Assembly: GCF_038024065.1 (NCBI RefSeq)
Contig: NZ_CP150667.1
Coordinates: 1,681,501 to 1,745,500 of the forward strand
Length of the DNA: 64,000 bases
Source: Polaribacter sejongensis
Lineage (GTDB): Bacteria; Bacteroidota; Bacteroidia; Flavobacteriales; Flavobacteriaceae
Reading direction: 5' to 3'
Part shown: positions 1 through 8,217 of the stretch, in pieces
How positions within the stretch are numbered: position 1 is the stretch's first letter
How the letters are laid out: each line of letters opens with the position of its first letter
Position numbers and translations under genes: made by a program
Notes under the pieces: generated by a model
Seen by the model: only the letters and a program-made list of their open reading frames with translations
Database searches by the model: none
Told to the model about the DNA's origin: nothing

Positions 1-1362
1 TCTATTCTATTTTTGTGCGCATCTGTTACCGCACAAACTTTTGATGTAACCACAATTACACAGTCTGGTTCTAATGATAGTAGAATTAATGTTGTAATTC
101 TATCAGATGGATATCAAAGTACAGAGCTGAATCAATTTATAACGGATGCCACTAATTTTTCAAATGCTCTATTTTCAGAAACACCTTATAAAGAGTATAA
201 AAATTACTTTAATGTCCATGCTATAAAAGTACCATCTAATGAAAGTGGAGCAAAACATCCACGTACAGCATCAGATGAAAATACTTCTAACAATCAACCT
301 GCAGCTACTGTAGATAATTATTTTGAATCGACTTTTGATGCATATGATGTTCATAGACTTTTAGTAGCTAACAACGCTATAGTAAACACTGTTTTAGCAA
401 ATAATTTTCCTAATTACGACATTGTTTTAGTTTTAGTAAACAGCCCTTATTATGGTGGTAGTGGTGGTGAAATTGCCGTAGCATCATTGCATGCATCAGC
501 TAACCAAATTGCCATTCATGAGTTAGGACACTCTTTTGCAAATCTTATTGATGAGTATTACCCTGGAGATATTTATGTAAGAGAAGGCATAAACATGACC
601 CAAGAGACAAACCCAACAAATGTGAAATGGAAAAATTGGATGAACCAAAATGGAGTTGGTATTTATCCGCATGGCACATCCGGAACGGCTGCTAGCTGGT
701 ATAAACCGCATCAAAATTGTAAAATGGAATCTTTAAATAGTCCTTTTTGTTCAGTTTGTACAGAGGGAACTATAGAACAAATACACTCTTTAACTTCGGT
801 AATAGAAAACTATTCTCCACAAAACACAGGTTCTATAGATTTATCTACAGTTTTAGATTTTACAATAAACACTATAAACCCACTTCCAAACACCTTAGAC
901 ATTACATGGACTTTAAACGGAACAGTAATAAATAGTAAAGACTATACGGTCTCTATTTCAAAAGAAGATTTAACGAGTGGAAATAATCAACTACTGGCAA
1001 CTATTGAAGATAAAACTACATTACTTAAAGTTGACAATCATGAAACGGTACATTTCTCTACGACACTTTGGAATATAAATTCTAGCACTTTAAGTATCGA
1101 TGATATTTCAACAAATAGTTTTGACATAAAACTATTCCCAAACCCTACTCAGAATATTTTATATTTTGATATCACCAACAATAATGAAGACTATAACGTG
1201 TTTATTAGTGATATTTCTGGAAAGCAATTGATTCATAAAAAAATGAATAACGTAGGCGAAAATCAAAATATACGAATAGGCACACTGCCTTCTGGAGTCT
1301 ATTTTATCAACTTTACATTTGCAAACGGATTACATATTTCTAAGAAAATAGTTAAAAAATAA
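1..1362 (+). CDS. Secreted M64-family zinc metallopeptidase with T9SS sorting domain (5' partial)
   Basis: The reading frame is open from base 1, and the residues before the first internal start candidate (SILFLCASVTAQ) look like the end of a signal peptide, so the true start lies outside the window. The catalytic motif HELGH followed by DEY (bases 517-558) is the zinc site of peptidase family M64 (IgA peptidase-like). The C-terminal ~75 residues contain LFPNPTQN and end in ISKKIVKK, the type A sorting domain used by the Bacteroidota type IX secretion system. The protein is therefore likely exported and either released or attached to the cell surface. Its substrate cannot be told from sequence; M64 members in environmental Bacteroidota are general extracellular proteases rather than proven IgA proteases. 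A strong hairpin follows the stop. Confidence 0.85.
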   Translation, partial: SILFLCASVTAQTFDVTTITQSGSNDSRINVVILSDGYQSTELNQFITDATNFSNALFSETPYKEYKNYFNVHAIKVPSNESGAKHPRTASDENTSNNQPAATVDNYFESTFDAYDVHRLLVANNAIVNTVLANNFPNYDIVLVLVNSPYYGGSGGEIAVASLHASANQIAIHELGHSFANLIDEYYPGDIYVREGINMTQETNPTNVKWKNWMNQNGVGIYPHGTSGTAASWYKPHQNCKMESLNSPFCSVCTEGTIEQIHSLTSVIENYSPQNTGSIDLSTVLDFTINTINPLPNTLDITWTLNGTVINSKDYTVSISKEDLTSGNNQLLATIEDKTTLLKVDNHETVHFSTTLWNINSSTLSIDDISTNSFDIKLFPNPTQNILYFDITNNNEDYNVFISDISGKQLIHKKMNNVGENQNIRIGTLPSGVYFINFTFANGLHISKKIVKK

Positions 1363-1397
1363 AAACAACCCTTATTTTAAAACATAAAATTAATTTC

Positions 1398-1436
1398 AAA
1401 GAATCTCAAAATGTACATTTTGAGATTCTTTTTGTT
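1398..1436 (+). terminator. Rho-independent terminator after the M64 peptidase
   Basis: A near-perfect 15-bp inverted repeat (arms starting AAAGAATCTCAAAAT) folds around GTAC and runs into a T-rich tail. It lies about 35 bases after the stop codon. Confidence 0.8.
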
Positions 1437-1548
1437 TAAACCTTTTCATTTTATTAACAAACCCACATCCTATTTAACTTCTTATTTATTTTAAAAAAAA
1501 CTAACTTAGCAAACGACACATATATCTCATTAATCTGTATTTACAATA

Positions 1549-2709
1549 ATGGAAAATATAAAATATTACACCCAATTAAAAAGTTCTAGTAAAACACTCG
1601 TTGATTTATTAGCAGATGAATCTGATTTCTCTGAATTACCAAATACTTGGCATGTAGTAGTTGTTGATGTTAAAAATTCTACCAAAGCTGTTGATGAAGG
1701 CAAACATCATCAGATAAACTTAACAGCAACCGGAGCAATAATTTCTGTATTAAACACCATTAGAAAAGAAAAGAAAAACATAGAAATTCCATATTTTTTT
1801 GGAGGAGATGGCGCTACTTTTATTATACCAACACTACTTTTAAATAAAATTACATTGGTTTTAGAAAACTACAGTCTTCATATTAAAAAAAACATCGATT
1901 TAATACTTAGAGTTGGACATATTTCCATAAAAGAATTATCAGAAAAAAAAGCCAATTTAAAAATAGTAAAACACCAACTAACAGATCAATTAGCTATTCC
2001 TATTATTTTAGGAAACGGTTTAAAAAAAGCAGAAGAAATCATTAAAAGTACTTTTACAAAAATAGAAGATATTGATTTTAAAAAAGACCTTTTAAACTTA
2101 GAAGGAATGGAATGTAGATGGAAAGAAATAAACCCAAGACAAACCCAAAAAAAAGTGATTTGTTTATTGTTAGACACGGTAAACGAAAATGATCAAAGAG
2201 CTATTTATAGAGATGTACTTACAAAAATGGACACTATTTTTGGCACCTTTAACAATAGGCAACCTATAAAATCGAAAAACTTAAAATTAAACTTTAGCAT
2301 TTCTAAAATATGGGAAGAAATGAAAGTGACGCTCGCCAATAAGAACTTAAAATATTTATTAAAAAATTGGTTTAAAACTTTAATTGGTAAATGGTATTTT
2401 AATATGTCTGAAGACGGAAAGCAATACTTAAATCAAATTGGTCAATTATCACATACCTTTATGTTAGACGGTATGATTAATACAATATTTACAGCAGAAC
2501 AACCTAAAATAGACTTATTTATAATCTACCTGAATCAACTAGAAAAAGAAAATAAAATTGTTTACGGCATTCATGTAACACACGCCTCCGTAATGTCTTG
2601 TTACGTATTAGACAGAAAAACAAAACACGCACACTTTATAGACGGTACAGAAGGAGGCTACACAACTGCTGCCAAAATGTTTAAAGTAAAAATGAAGGCA
2701 TTAAATTAG
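1549..2709 (+). CDS. DUF3095 family protein (nucleotide-cyclase-like)
   Basis: The N-terminal third carries the DUF3095 signature: VVVVDVKNSTKAVDEG at about residues 36-51, then YFFGGDGATF near residue 83. These resemble the metal-binding and glycine-rich loops of class III nucleotide cyclases, and some family members are annotated as adenylate cyclases, but activity is unproven. No signal peptide or membrane helix is evident, so it is probably cytoplasmic. The C-terminal ~130 residues (TFMLDGMINTIF, then GIHVTHASVMSCYV) match the usual two-part layout of the family. The ATG is preceded by the A-rich stretch typical of this lineage and a TAACTTAG element near base 1502. It appears to be monocistronic. 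The family call is firm; the biochemical role is unknown. Confidence 0.75.
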   Translation: MENIKYYTQLKSSSKTLVDLLADESDFSELPNTWHVVVVDVKNSTKAVDEGKHHQINLTATGAIISVLNTIRKEKKNIEIPYFFGGDGATFIIPTLLLNKITLVLENYSLHIKKNIDLILRVGHISIKELSEKKANLKIVKHQLTDQLAIPIILGNGLKKAEEIIKSTFTKIEDIDFKKDLLNLEGMECRWKEINPRQTQKKVICLLLDTVNENDQRAIYRDVLTKMDTIFGTFNNRQPIKSKNLKLNFSISKIWEEMKVTLANKNLKYLLKNWFKTLIGKWYFNMSEDGKQYLNQIGQLSHTFMLDGMINTIFTAEQPKIDLFIIYLNQLEKENKIVYGIHVTHASVMSCYVLDRKTKHAHFIDGTEGGYTTAAKMFKVKMKALN

Positions 2710-2752
2710 TTTGATTGTTCTATTTTGATAAAAAACAAATATTTAGTACTTG

Positions 2753-2783
2753 TTGATTTTATGAAACCAAAAAACTAACTTTA
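2753..2783 (+). promoter_or_regulatory. Probable promoter of the NYN-domain gene
   Basis: TTG at 2753-2755 is followed after 20 bases by TAACTTTA, a 7/8 match to the Bacteroidota -7 element TAnnTTTG. It lies about 75 bases before the NYN start codon. Confidence 0.4.
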
Positions 2784-2856
2784 CTTTTTAAATTATAATT
2801 AATAGAATTGCAGACACCGAACATACTTCTGTTCGCTGCAATTACAAAACAAAAAA

Positions 2857-3594
2857 ATGGCCCAAAACAATATAAATTTAGCAGTACTTATAGACGGAGA
2901 CAACATACCGTCTGCTCACGTTAAGGAAATGATGGAAGAAATTGCAAAGTATGGCAACCCAACTATTAAAAGAATTTATGGAGATTGGACGAGTCCGCAT
3001 TTGTCTAAGTGGAAAAATTTACTATTACAAAATGCTATTACTCCTATACAGCAATACGCATATACTACCGGAAAAAACGCCACCGACTCTGCCATGATTA
3101 TTGACGCGATGGATATTCTATATTCAGAAAAAGTAAATGGTTTTTGCTTAGTTTCTAGTGATAGTGATTTTACAAAACTAGCAACTCGATTAAGAGAAGC
3201 AGGTCAGCAAGTTATTGGTATTGGAGAGAAAAAAACTCCAACACCCTTTATTGTTGCTTGTGATAAATTTATCTATATAGAAATTCTTAGAAAACAAACC
3301 GAGAAGAAAGAAAGTATTAGCACCAAAGACAATGAAAAAGATAGTGTTGATAAAATAACATCAAAAGTAATTAAACTAATCTCTTCAACAATTTCAGATT
3401 TATCTGATGAAGAAGGTTGGGCTTTTCTTGGTGATGTAGGTAGTTTACTTCAGAAAAAACAACCCAATTTCGACTCAAGAAATTATGGTTTTGACAAATT
3501 AACTCCGCTTATTAAGTCTATTGGTAAATTTGATTTAGACCAAAGAGAGAACTCAAAGAGCAGACATAAATTAATTTTTGTGAAAAATAAATAA
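2857..3594 (+). CDS. NYN-domain (PIN-like) putative RNase with C-terminal OST-HTH/LOTUS region
   Basis: Residues 7-145 form an NYN domain of the LabA/DUF88 type. Acidic residues expected at a PIN-like metal site are visible in LIDGDNIP (residues 11-18), TDSAMIIDAMD (about 75-85) and VSSDSDFTKL (about 98-107). The C-terminal part (about 168-240, with EEGWAFLGDVGSLLQKKQPNFD) resembles an OST-HTH/LOTUS domain, a fold known to bind RNA or recruit partners. This NYN plus OST-HTH architecture is widespread in bacteria and is predicted to act on RNA, but few members have been tested. It has no signal peptide, stands alone, and has a probable promoter upstream and a terminator downstream. Confidence 0.82.
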   Translation: MAQNNINLAVLIDGDNIPSAHVKEMMEEIAKYGNPTIKRIYGDWTSPHLSKWKNLLLQNAITPIQQYAYTTGKNATDSAMIIDAMDILYSEKVNGFCLVSSDSDFTKLATRLREAGQQVIGIGEKKTPTPFIVACDKFIYIEILRKQTEKKESISTKDNEKDSVDKITSKVIKLISSTISDLSDEEGWAFLGDVGSLLQKKQPNFDSRNYGFDKLTPLIKSIGKFDLDQRENSKSRHKLIFVKNK

Positions 3595-3947
3595 TTTAAG
3601 TTTTATACTTAAGAAATTACCTTAAATCAATAAATTCTGAAGTTGCAATAATATCATATTGTAAAACATCGTTTTCTTCTACTATAAAACTCTAGATCTT
3701 ATCAACTAAATAAGACCTAGAGTTTTTTTATTTTTTTCATTCAAGTATTCAAAAGTGCTTACTTTTTTATCCGAAGAAAAATTCTTTAATTTTAGTGAAA
3801 TCTAATGGAAGAGAATATAAATAAAAAGGCTCCTAATTTTTTAAATTGATATTTTAAAAGTAATCTCGATTGCATTCTTGTAAATTATTTAACTATTTTA
3901 TTTACACATATACCATATATTTGTAATTAAATTTAAGCATAAAAAAA
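3595..3947. other. Intergenic stretch with terminator and -7 element
   Basis: This gene-free stretch holds the terminator of the NYN gene in its first half. Its last 35 bases carry TATATTTG (3916-3923), a perfect -7 box for the downstream lipoprotein, but no good -33 TTG at normal spacing. I see nothing coding in the rest. Confidence 0.5.
3686..3728 (+). terminator. Rho-independent terminator after the NYN gene
   Basis: Arms AAAACTCTAG and CTAGAGTTTT plus an inner ATCTTAT/ATAAGA pairing form a long stem followed by a run of seven T. Confidence 0.8.
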
Positions 3948-4976
3948 ATGAAAAAATTAACACTTGCACTTTTTACACTATTAGCAATTGCTTCTTGTAC
4001 AAAAGAACATTCTAAAGAATACGTTTCTTTATCTGGTAAATTAGAAAATAACACAGATTCTATTCTAACAATTTCTAGTAGAACAGGTATCCTTAAAACA
4101 ATTACAATTAATAAAGACGGTTCTTTTAAAGATACATTAAAAGTGCCAAAAGTAGATGTTTATACATTTCAAACTAGTGCTCAAAAAAGAGCTCCATTAT
4201 ATTTAAAAAATGGGTTTGACATTACAGTAAAAGGTGATTCTGAAGAATTCATGAAAAGCTTCAAGTATTCAGGAGCTGGATCTTCTAACTCTAATTTTAT
4301 CATTGCACAATTAGAACAAAGTGAAAACATAGGAAATCCTGCAGACCTTTTTGCTTTAGACCAAGAAGCTTTTGATACTAAAATGACCTCATTAAAAAAA
4401 GATTTTGATAGTATTCTATCTTCTTATAATGATTTAGATAGTTCTTTAGTAGATATGGCTACTAAACAAAATACACAAATGTTTGAGTACTTTGAAAAAA
4501 CGTATATATCAAACAAAAGTATGGGAAAAGGAAATGCTTCTCCTAAATTTGAAGACTATGTAGATGTTAAAGGTGGAAAAAAATCTTTGGATTCTTTTAA
4601 AGGAAAATATGTATATATAGATGTTTGGGCTACTTGGTGCGGACCTTGTATTAGAGAAATACCTTCTTTAAAAAGTATAGAAAAAGAATTTCATAATAAA
4701 AATATAGAATTTATTAGTATTTCTACTGATGAATCTAGAAGAAGTGGTGGTTCTTGGGAAGCTGCAGAAAAAAAATGGAGAGACTTTGTAAAAGAAAAAG
4801 ATTTAAGTGGTGTTCAACTTTGGGCAGGGCAAGATTTTAGTTTTCAGCAAGCATACCAAATATCTGGTATTCCAAGATTTATTTTAATTGATCCACAAGG
4901 AAACATTGTAGAAGCAAATGCTCCAAGACCTTCAGATCCTAGATTAAAATCTTTATTAGAGTCTTTAGACATATAA
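3948..4976 (+). CDS. TlpA-like thiol-disulfide lipoprotein
   Basis: The N-terminus is a lipoprotein signal peptide ending in the lipobox AIASC (Cys at residue 17). Residues 25-110 resemble the DUF4369 domain often found N-terminal to such proteins. The C-terminal half is a TlpA/ResA-type thioredoxin fold with the redox motif WCGPC (Cys231 and Cys234) and the cis-proline region SGIPRFILID. The protein is probably anchored in the envelope and reduces or isomerises disulfides in periplasmic proteins, for example during cytochrome or metalloprotein maturation; the actual partner is unknown. It is a single gene with its own -7 element upstream and a strong bidirectional hairpin downstream. Confidence 0.88.
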   Translation: MKKLTLALFTLLAIASCTKEHSKEYVSLSGKLENNTDSILTISSRTGILKTITINKDGSFKDTLKVPKVDVYTFQTSAQKRAPLYLKNGFDITVKGDSEEFMKSFKYSGAGSSNSNFIIAQLEQSENIGNPADLFALDQEAFDTKMTSLKKDFDSILSSYNDLDSSLVDMATKQNTQMFEYFEKTYISNKSMGKGNASPKFEDYVDVKGGKKSLDSFKGKYVYIDVWATWCGPCIREIPSLKSIEKEFHNKNIEFISISTDESRRSGGSWEAAEKKWRDFVKEKDLSGVQLWAGQDFSFQQAYQISGIPRFILIDPQGNIVEANAPRPSDPRLKSLLESLDI

Positions 4977-4996
4977 TTAAATATAAATTCATAAAA

Positions 4997-5033
4997 AAAA
5001 GGCGAAATCTACATGTAGATTTCGCCTTTTTTT
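4997..5033. terminator. Bidirectional terminator between the TlpA-like gene and accA
   Basis: AAAAGGCGAAATCTACATGT and its complement form a perfect 17-bp stem flanked by A on the left and T on the right, as expected between two convergent genes. Confidence 0.88.
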
Positions 5034-5051
5034 GTGCTTAGTAATAAGAGG

Positions 5052-6005
5052 TTACTCTTTGTAAACTCCCATTGCAGCATATTTATCCATTCTTTGAGAA
5101 ACTAAATCTGTATCATTTAAATCTTTTAACTCATCAAATGCAGTAAGAATTTGTTCTTGTACCGCTTTAAAAGCTCCTTCTCTATCGGTATGTGCTCCAC
5201 CTATTGGTTCCGCTATAATTCCGTCAATTAATTTTAACTTCTTCATATCTGTACCTGTTAACTTTAATGCAGCAGCAGCTTGTTCTTTATACTCCCAACT
5301 TCTCCATAAAATAGAAGAACATGATTCTGGAGAAATAACAGTATACCAAGTATTTTCCATCATATAAACTCTATCTCCTACTCCAATACCTACAGCACCA
5401 CCAGATGCTCCTTCACCAATAACAACCGTAATAATTGGTGTTTTTAAACGAGTCATTTCTAGAATATTTCTAGCAATAGCTTCTCCTTGTCCACGCTCTT
5501 CTGCTTCTAAACCAGGATATGCACCAGGTGTATCTAATAAAGTAACCACAGGAATACCAAATTTCTCTGCCATTTTCATTAAACGCAATGCTTTTCTGTA
5601 ACCTTCAGGATTTGCCATCCCAAAGTTTCTATACTGACGCGTTTTTGTGTTGTATCCTTTTTGTTGACCAATAAACATAAAAGACTGATCTCCAATTTTA
5701 CCTAAACCACCAATCATGGCTTTATCATCCTTTACATTTCTATCTCCATGGAGCTCCATAAAGGTATTTCCGCAAATAGCTTTAATATAATCTAAAGTAT
5801 AAGGTCTATTAGGGTGCCTAGATAATTGAACTCTTTGCCAAGGGGTTAAGTTCTTATATATATCTTTCTTAGCTTTATCTAATTTCTTTTCGATTTTCTT
5901 ACAAGTAGCACTTACATCTACATCACTTTCTTTACCGATAATTTCACACTTATCTAATTGATCTAAAAGCTCTTTAATAGGCATTTCAAAATCTAAATAT
6001 TCCAT
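5052..6005 (-). CDS. accA: Acetyl-CoA carboxylase carboxyltransferase subunit alpha
   Basis: This is the alpha subunit of the carboxyltransferase that transfers CO2 from biotin to acetyl-CoA to make malonyl-CoA, the first committed step of fatty acid synthesis; it acts in a complex with AccD. The length (317 residues) and sequence are typical, including [17 protein letters not shown] text near residue 65, [16 protein letters not shown], the acyl-CoA-binding segment [19 protein letters not shown] (about 158-176) and [17 protein letters not shown]. accA stands alone, convergent with the TlpA-like gene and separated from the upstream transporter by about 75 bases that contain its own -7 box. Confidence 0.97.
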   Translation of the reverse strand: MEYLDFEMPIKELLDQLDKCEIIGKESDVDVSATCKKIEKKLDKAKKDIYKNLTPWQRVQLSRHPNRPYTLDYIKAICGNTFMELHGDRNVKDDKAMIGGLGKIGDQSFMFIGQQKGYNTKTRQYRNFGMANPEGYRKALRLMKMAEKFGIPVVTLLDTPGAYPGLEAEERGQGEAIARNILEMTRLKTPIITVVIGEGASGGAVGIGVGDRVYMMENTWYTVISPESCSSILWRSWEYKEQAAAALKLTGTDMKKLKLIDGIIAEPIGGAHTDREGAFKAVQEQILTAFDELKDLNDTDLVSQRMDKYAAMGVYKE

Positions 6006-6039
6006 ATTGTAATTATTTGATTTTAGTTGTTTGAATAGA

Positions 6040-6047
6040 CAAACATA
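6040..6047 (-). promoter_or_regulatory. -7 element upstream of accA
   Basis: On the minus strand the bases read TATGTTTG, a perfect TAnnTTTG, about 35 bases before the accA start. No clear -33 TTG is present at the usual distance. Confidence 0.45.
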
Positions 6048-6079
6048 CTATAAAATTAGTTGTTTTTTTTAAAAAGAAG

Positions 6080-6994
6080 TTACTTTTTTCTAACAGTCTT
6101 TGCTTTAATCTTATTTCTTATCACCGTTTTATTCTTTATAATTCCGTTTAATAAAACTACAAAGAGTACTATAAATGCTCCAAAATAAAATTCTGGATTC
6201 ATTTTTTCTTTTTCACCAAATATAAATAACGCTAAAACAATTGCATAAATAGGTTCTAAATTAATGGTTAGCATTACCGTATATGGAGATATGTATTTCA
6301 TTATTTTAACAGAAGCTATAAACGCATACGCCGTACAAATACTACTTAAAATTAAAAGGTATATCCAATCTGAAGTTGGAATTATAAAAAAAGAGACCGA
6401 GAAACCATTTGTAACTAAAAGATAAACAGTTATAAAAAGCACCCCAAAAACTAATTGATATAATGATATTGTATTTGCAGCATACTCTTTAATAAAAAGG
6501 CCATTAAACACAGAAAACAATGCACTTAAAAAAGATGCAATTAACGCATAGATGATTCCTAATTTATATTGACTCTCAAAATTAAAGATGATATAAAGCC
6601 CAAAAATAACAATTAAGCCCAACACCATTTCTAATGGATTAATTCTTCTTTTATAGAAAATAGGTTCTATTAAAGCGGCAAAAAATGCACCGGTACTTAT
6701 AGTTACTAGCGCAACAGAAACATTAGAAACCTTTATGGCTTTAAAGAAAAAAATCCAATGCAGCGCAATGATAACTCCTGTTACAAAGAACTTTGCAAGT
6801 CCTTTTTTGTCAACTTTAAATGATTTCTTTTTGATAATAAAATAAAGTACAATAAAAACTACTGCTAAAGACATTCTGTACCAAACTAACGGAATGGCAT
6901 CTAAACTAATTAATGCGCCTAAAATTGCAGTAAACCCCCAAATAAAAACAATAAGGTGTAACTGTAAATAATTGTTTAACTTATTTTCTTGCAT
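6080..6994 (-). CDS. EamA/DMT-family inner-membrane transporter
   Basis: The protein is almost entirely hydrophobic, with about ten predicted membrane helices in two EamA repeats (GFTAILGALISLDAIPLVWYR in the first, ending EPIFYKRRINPLE; the second ending NLEPIYAIVLALFIFGEKEKM). This is the drug/metabolite transporter superfamily, whose members export amino acids, nucleosides or other small metabolites; the substrate cannot be assigned. The basic tail (KNKTVIRNKIKAKTVRKK) should face the cytoplasm. The start codon overlaps the last 14 bases of the LptF/G-family gene, so the two are translationally coupled in one operon. Confidence 0.88.
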   Translation of the reverse strand: MQENKLNNYLQLHLIVFIWGFTAILGALISLDAIPLVWYRMSLAVVFIVLYFIIKKKSFKVDKKGLAKFFVTGVIIALHWIFFFKAIKVSNVSVALVTISTGAFFAALIEPIFYKRRINPLEMVLGLIVIFGLYIIFNFESQYKLGIIYALIASFLSALFSVFNGLFIKEYAANTISLYQLVFGVLFITVYLLVTNGFSVSFFIIPTSDWIYLLILSSICTAYAFIASVKIMKYISPYTVMLTINLEPIYAIVLALFIFGEKEKMNPEFYFGAFIVLFVVLLNGIIKNKTVIRNKIKAKTVRKK

Positions 6995-8078
6995 TATAGT
7001 AGAGATAAATAGCTACACAGCCAAAAACAATATTTGGAAGCCAAACATACAGTAGCGAGTTAACCCCCGCAACAGCACCTAAAACCTCAGCTATTTTCAT
7101 TAAGAAAACATACATAAACATTAATCCAATTCCTATAGCCAAATTGACTCCAGTACCACCTCTTCTTTTTCTAAAAGCCAAAGCAACGGCAATAATAGTT
7201 AAAATATAAGAAGCTATTGGTAAGCTTGTTCTTTTATAAAACTCCACCAGATATGCATTTAAATTTTTAACACCTCTCTTTTTAGAAACTCCAATAAATT
7301 CTTGTAATTCTCCAGAAGGCATTTCTTGAGCTAAAGCAGATTTATAAATTAAATCTCTTGGAGTAAAGTTAAAAACAGTATCTATTTTAGATCCAGAAAA
7401 AATACTGTCTCTATCGTTAAAAATTTTACGTAATTTCCAATTAGATAAGGTAAAAATAGAAGTAGAATCGGTTTTTTTATAACTTATTCTATCAGCAACT
7501 AGTTTCGATTTCATTTCTATACCATCATATACTTCTGATGTAAAATCATAACCGGAATTAGATTCTGTATCAAAACTACGTATAAAGATGTAAGTGCTAT
7601 CAGTAAGTTGCAAACTAAATTCTCTTACATATTTTAACTCGTGCTTTTGCCTGCTACTTTTAATATACTCTCTTTCAAACTTTTTCCGTTCCTTACTACT
7701 ATTAGGTACCACAAAATGATTCATCCCTAAAGAAATAATTGTAACTAAGGTAGCTCCAACAAAATAAGGATATAAAAAACGTGTGAATGAAACTCTTGCA
7801 TTTGTAATGGCAATAATTTCTGTATTATTAGATAGTTTAGAAGTAAATAAAATTACAGCAATAAATAATGCCAAAGGCATAAATGTATTGGCATAATAGA
7901 TGATAAAATTCTTGTAATATTCATCTATAATTTGGTACAATCCTAAATCTGCATGCTCTAAAAAGTTATCAATCTTTTCTGATATATCTATGGCAATAGC
8001 AATAGGAATCAAGATTAATAAGGTGAACAAGAAAGTTACCAAAAATCGTTTTAATATGTACCAGTCTATTATTTTCAT
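6981..8078 (-). CDS. LptF/LptG (YjgP/YjgQ) family LPS export permease
   Basis: The start MKIIDWYILKRFLVTFLFTLL, three N-terminal helices, a large periplasmic beta-rich region (about residues 125-260) and three C-terminal helices are the standard architecture of LptF and LptG. These form the inner-membrane channel that, with the LptB ATPase, extracts lipopolysaccharide and passes it to LptC/LptA. Which of the two paralogues this is cannot be decided here, so no symbol is given. It lies downstream of tgt, a common neighbour in Bacteroidota, and overlaps the EamA transporter. The ATG is directly preceded by a dispersed hairpin repeat (8087-8115), so the ribosome-loading region derives from repeat sequence. 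Confidence 0.88.
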   Translation of the reverse strand: MKIIDWYILKRFLVTFLFTLLILIPIAIAIDISEKIDNFLEHADLGLYQIIDEYYKNFIIYYANTFMPLALFIAVILFTSKLSNNTEIIAITNARVSFTRFLYPYFVGATLVTIISLGMNHFVVPNSSKERKKFEREYIKSSRQKHELKYVREFSLQLTDSTYIFIRSFDTESNSGYDFTSEVYDGIEMKSKLVADRISYKKTDSTSIFTLSNWKLRKIFNDRDSIFSGSKIDTVFNFTPRDLIYKSALAQEMPSGELQEFIGVSKKRGVKNLNAYLVEFYKRTSLPIASYILTIIAVALAFRKRRGGTGVNLAIGIGLMFMYVFLMKIAEVLGAVAGVNSLLYVWLPNIVFGCVAIYLYYNARK

Positions 8079-8086
8079 AAGCCCAT

Positions 8087-8115
8087 CCTAAATCCTTCCC
8101 GAAGGGAAGGACTTT
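8087..8115. repeat. Short palindromic element in the tgt/lptG-type spacer
   Basis: TCCTTCCCGAAGGGAAGGA is an 8-bp GC-rich stem with a tight loop, unlike the AT-rich surroundings. On the minus strand it continues as TTTAGGATGGGCTT and then reaches the ATG of the LptF/G-family gene. The composition suggests a dispersed repeat; only this copy is in the window. Confidence 0.55.
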
Positions 8116-8217
8116 TACGAAGTGATTTTTTTTACTTATTATATTATTTTTTATTCTAATTCTTTCTTAAAACGTTACTATTCTAACTGTAAACTGAGAC
8201 TGCTCAGTGCTTACTTT

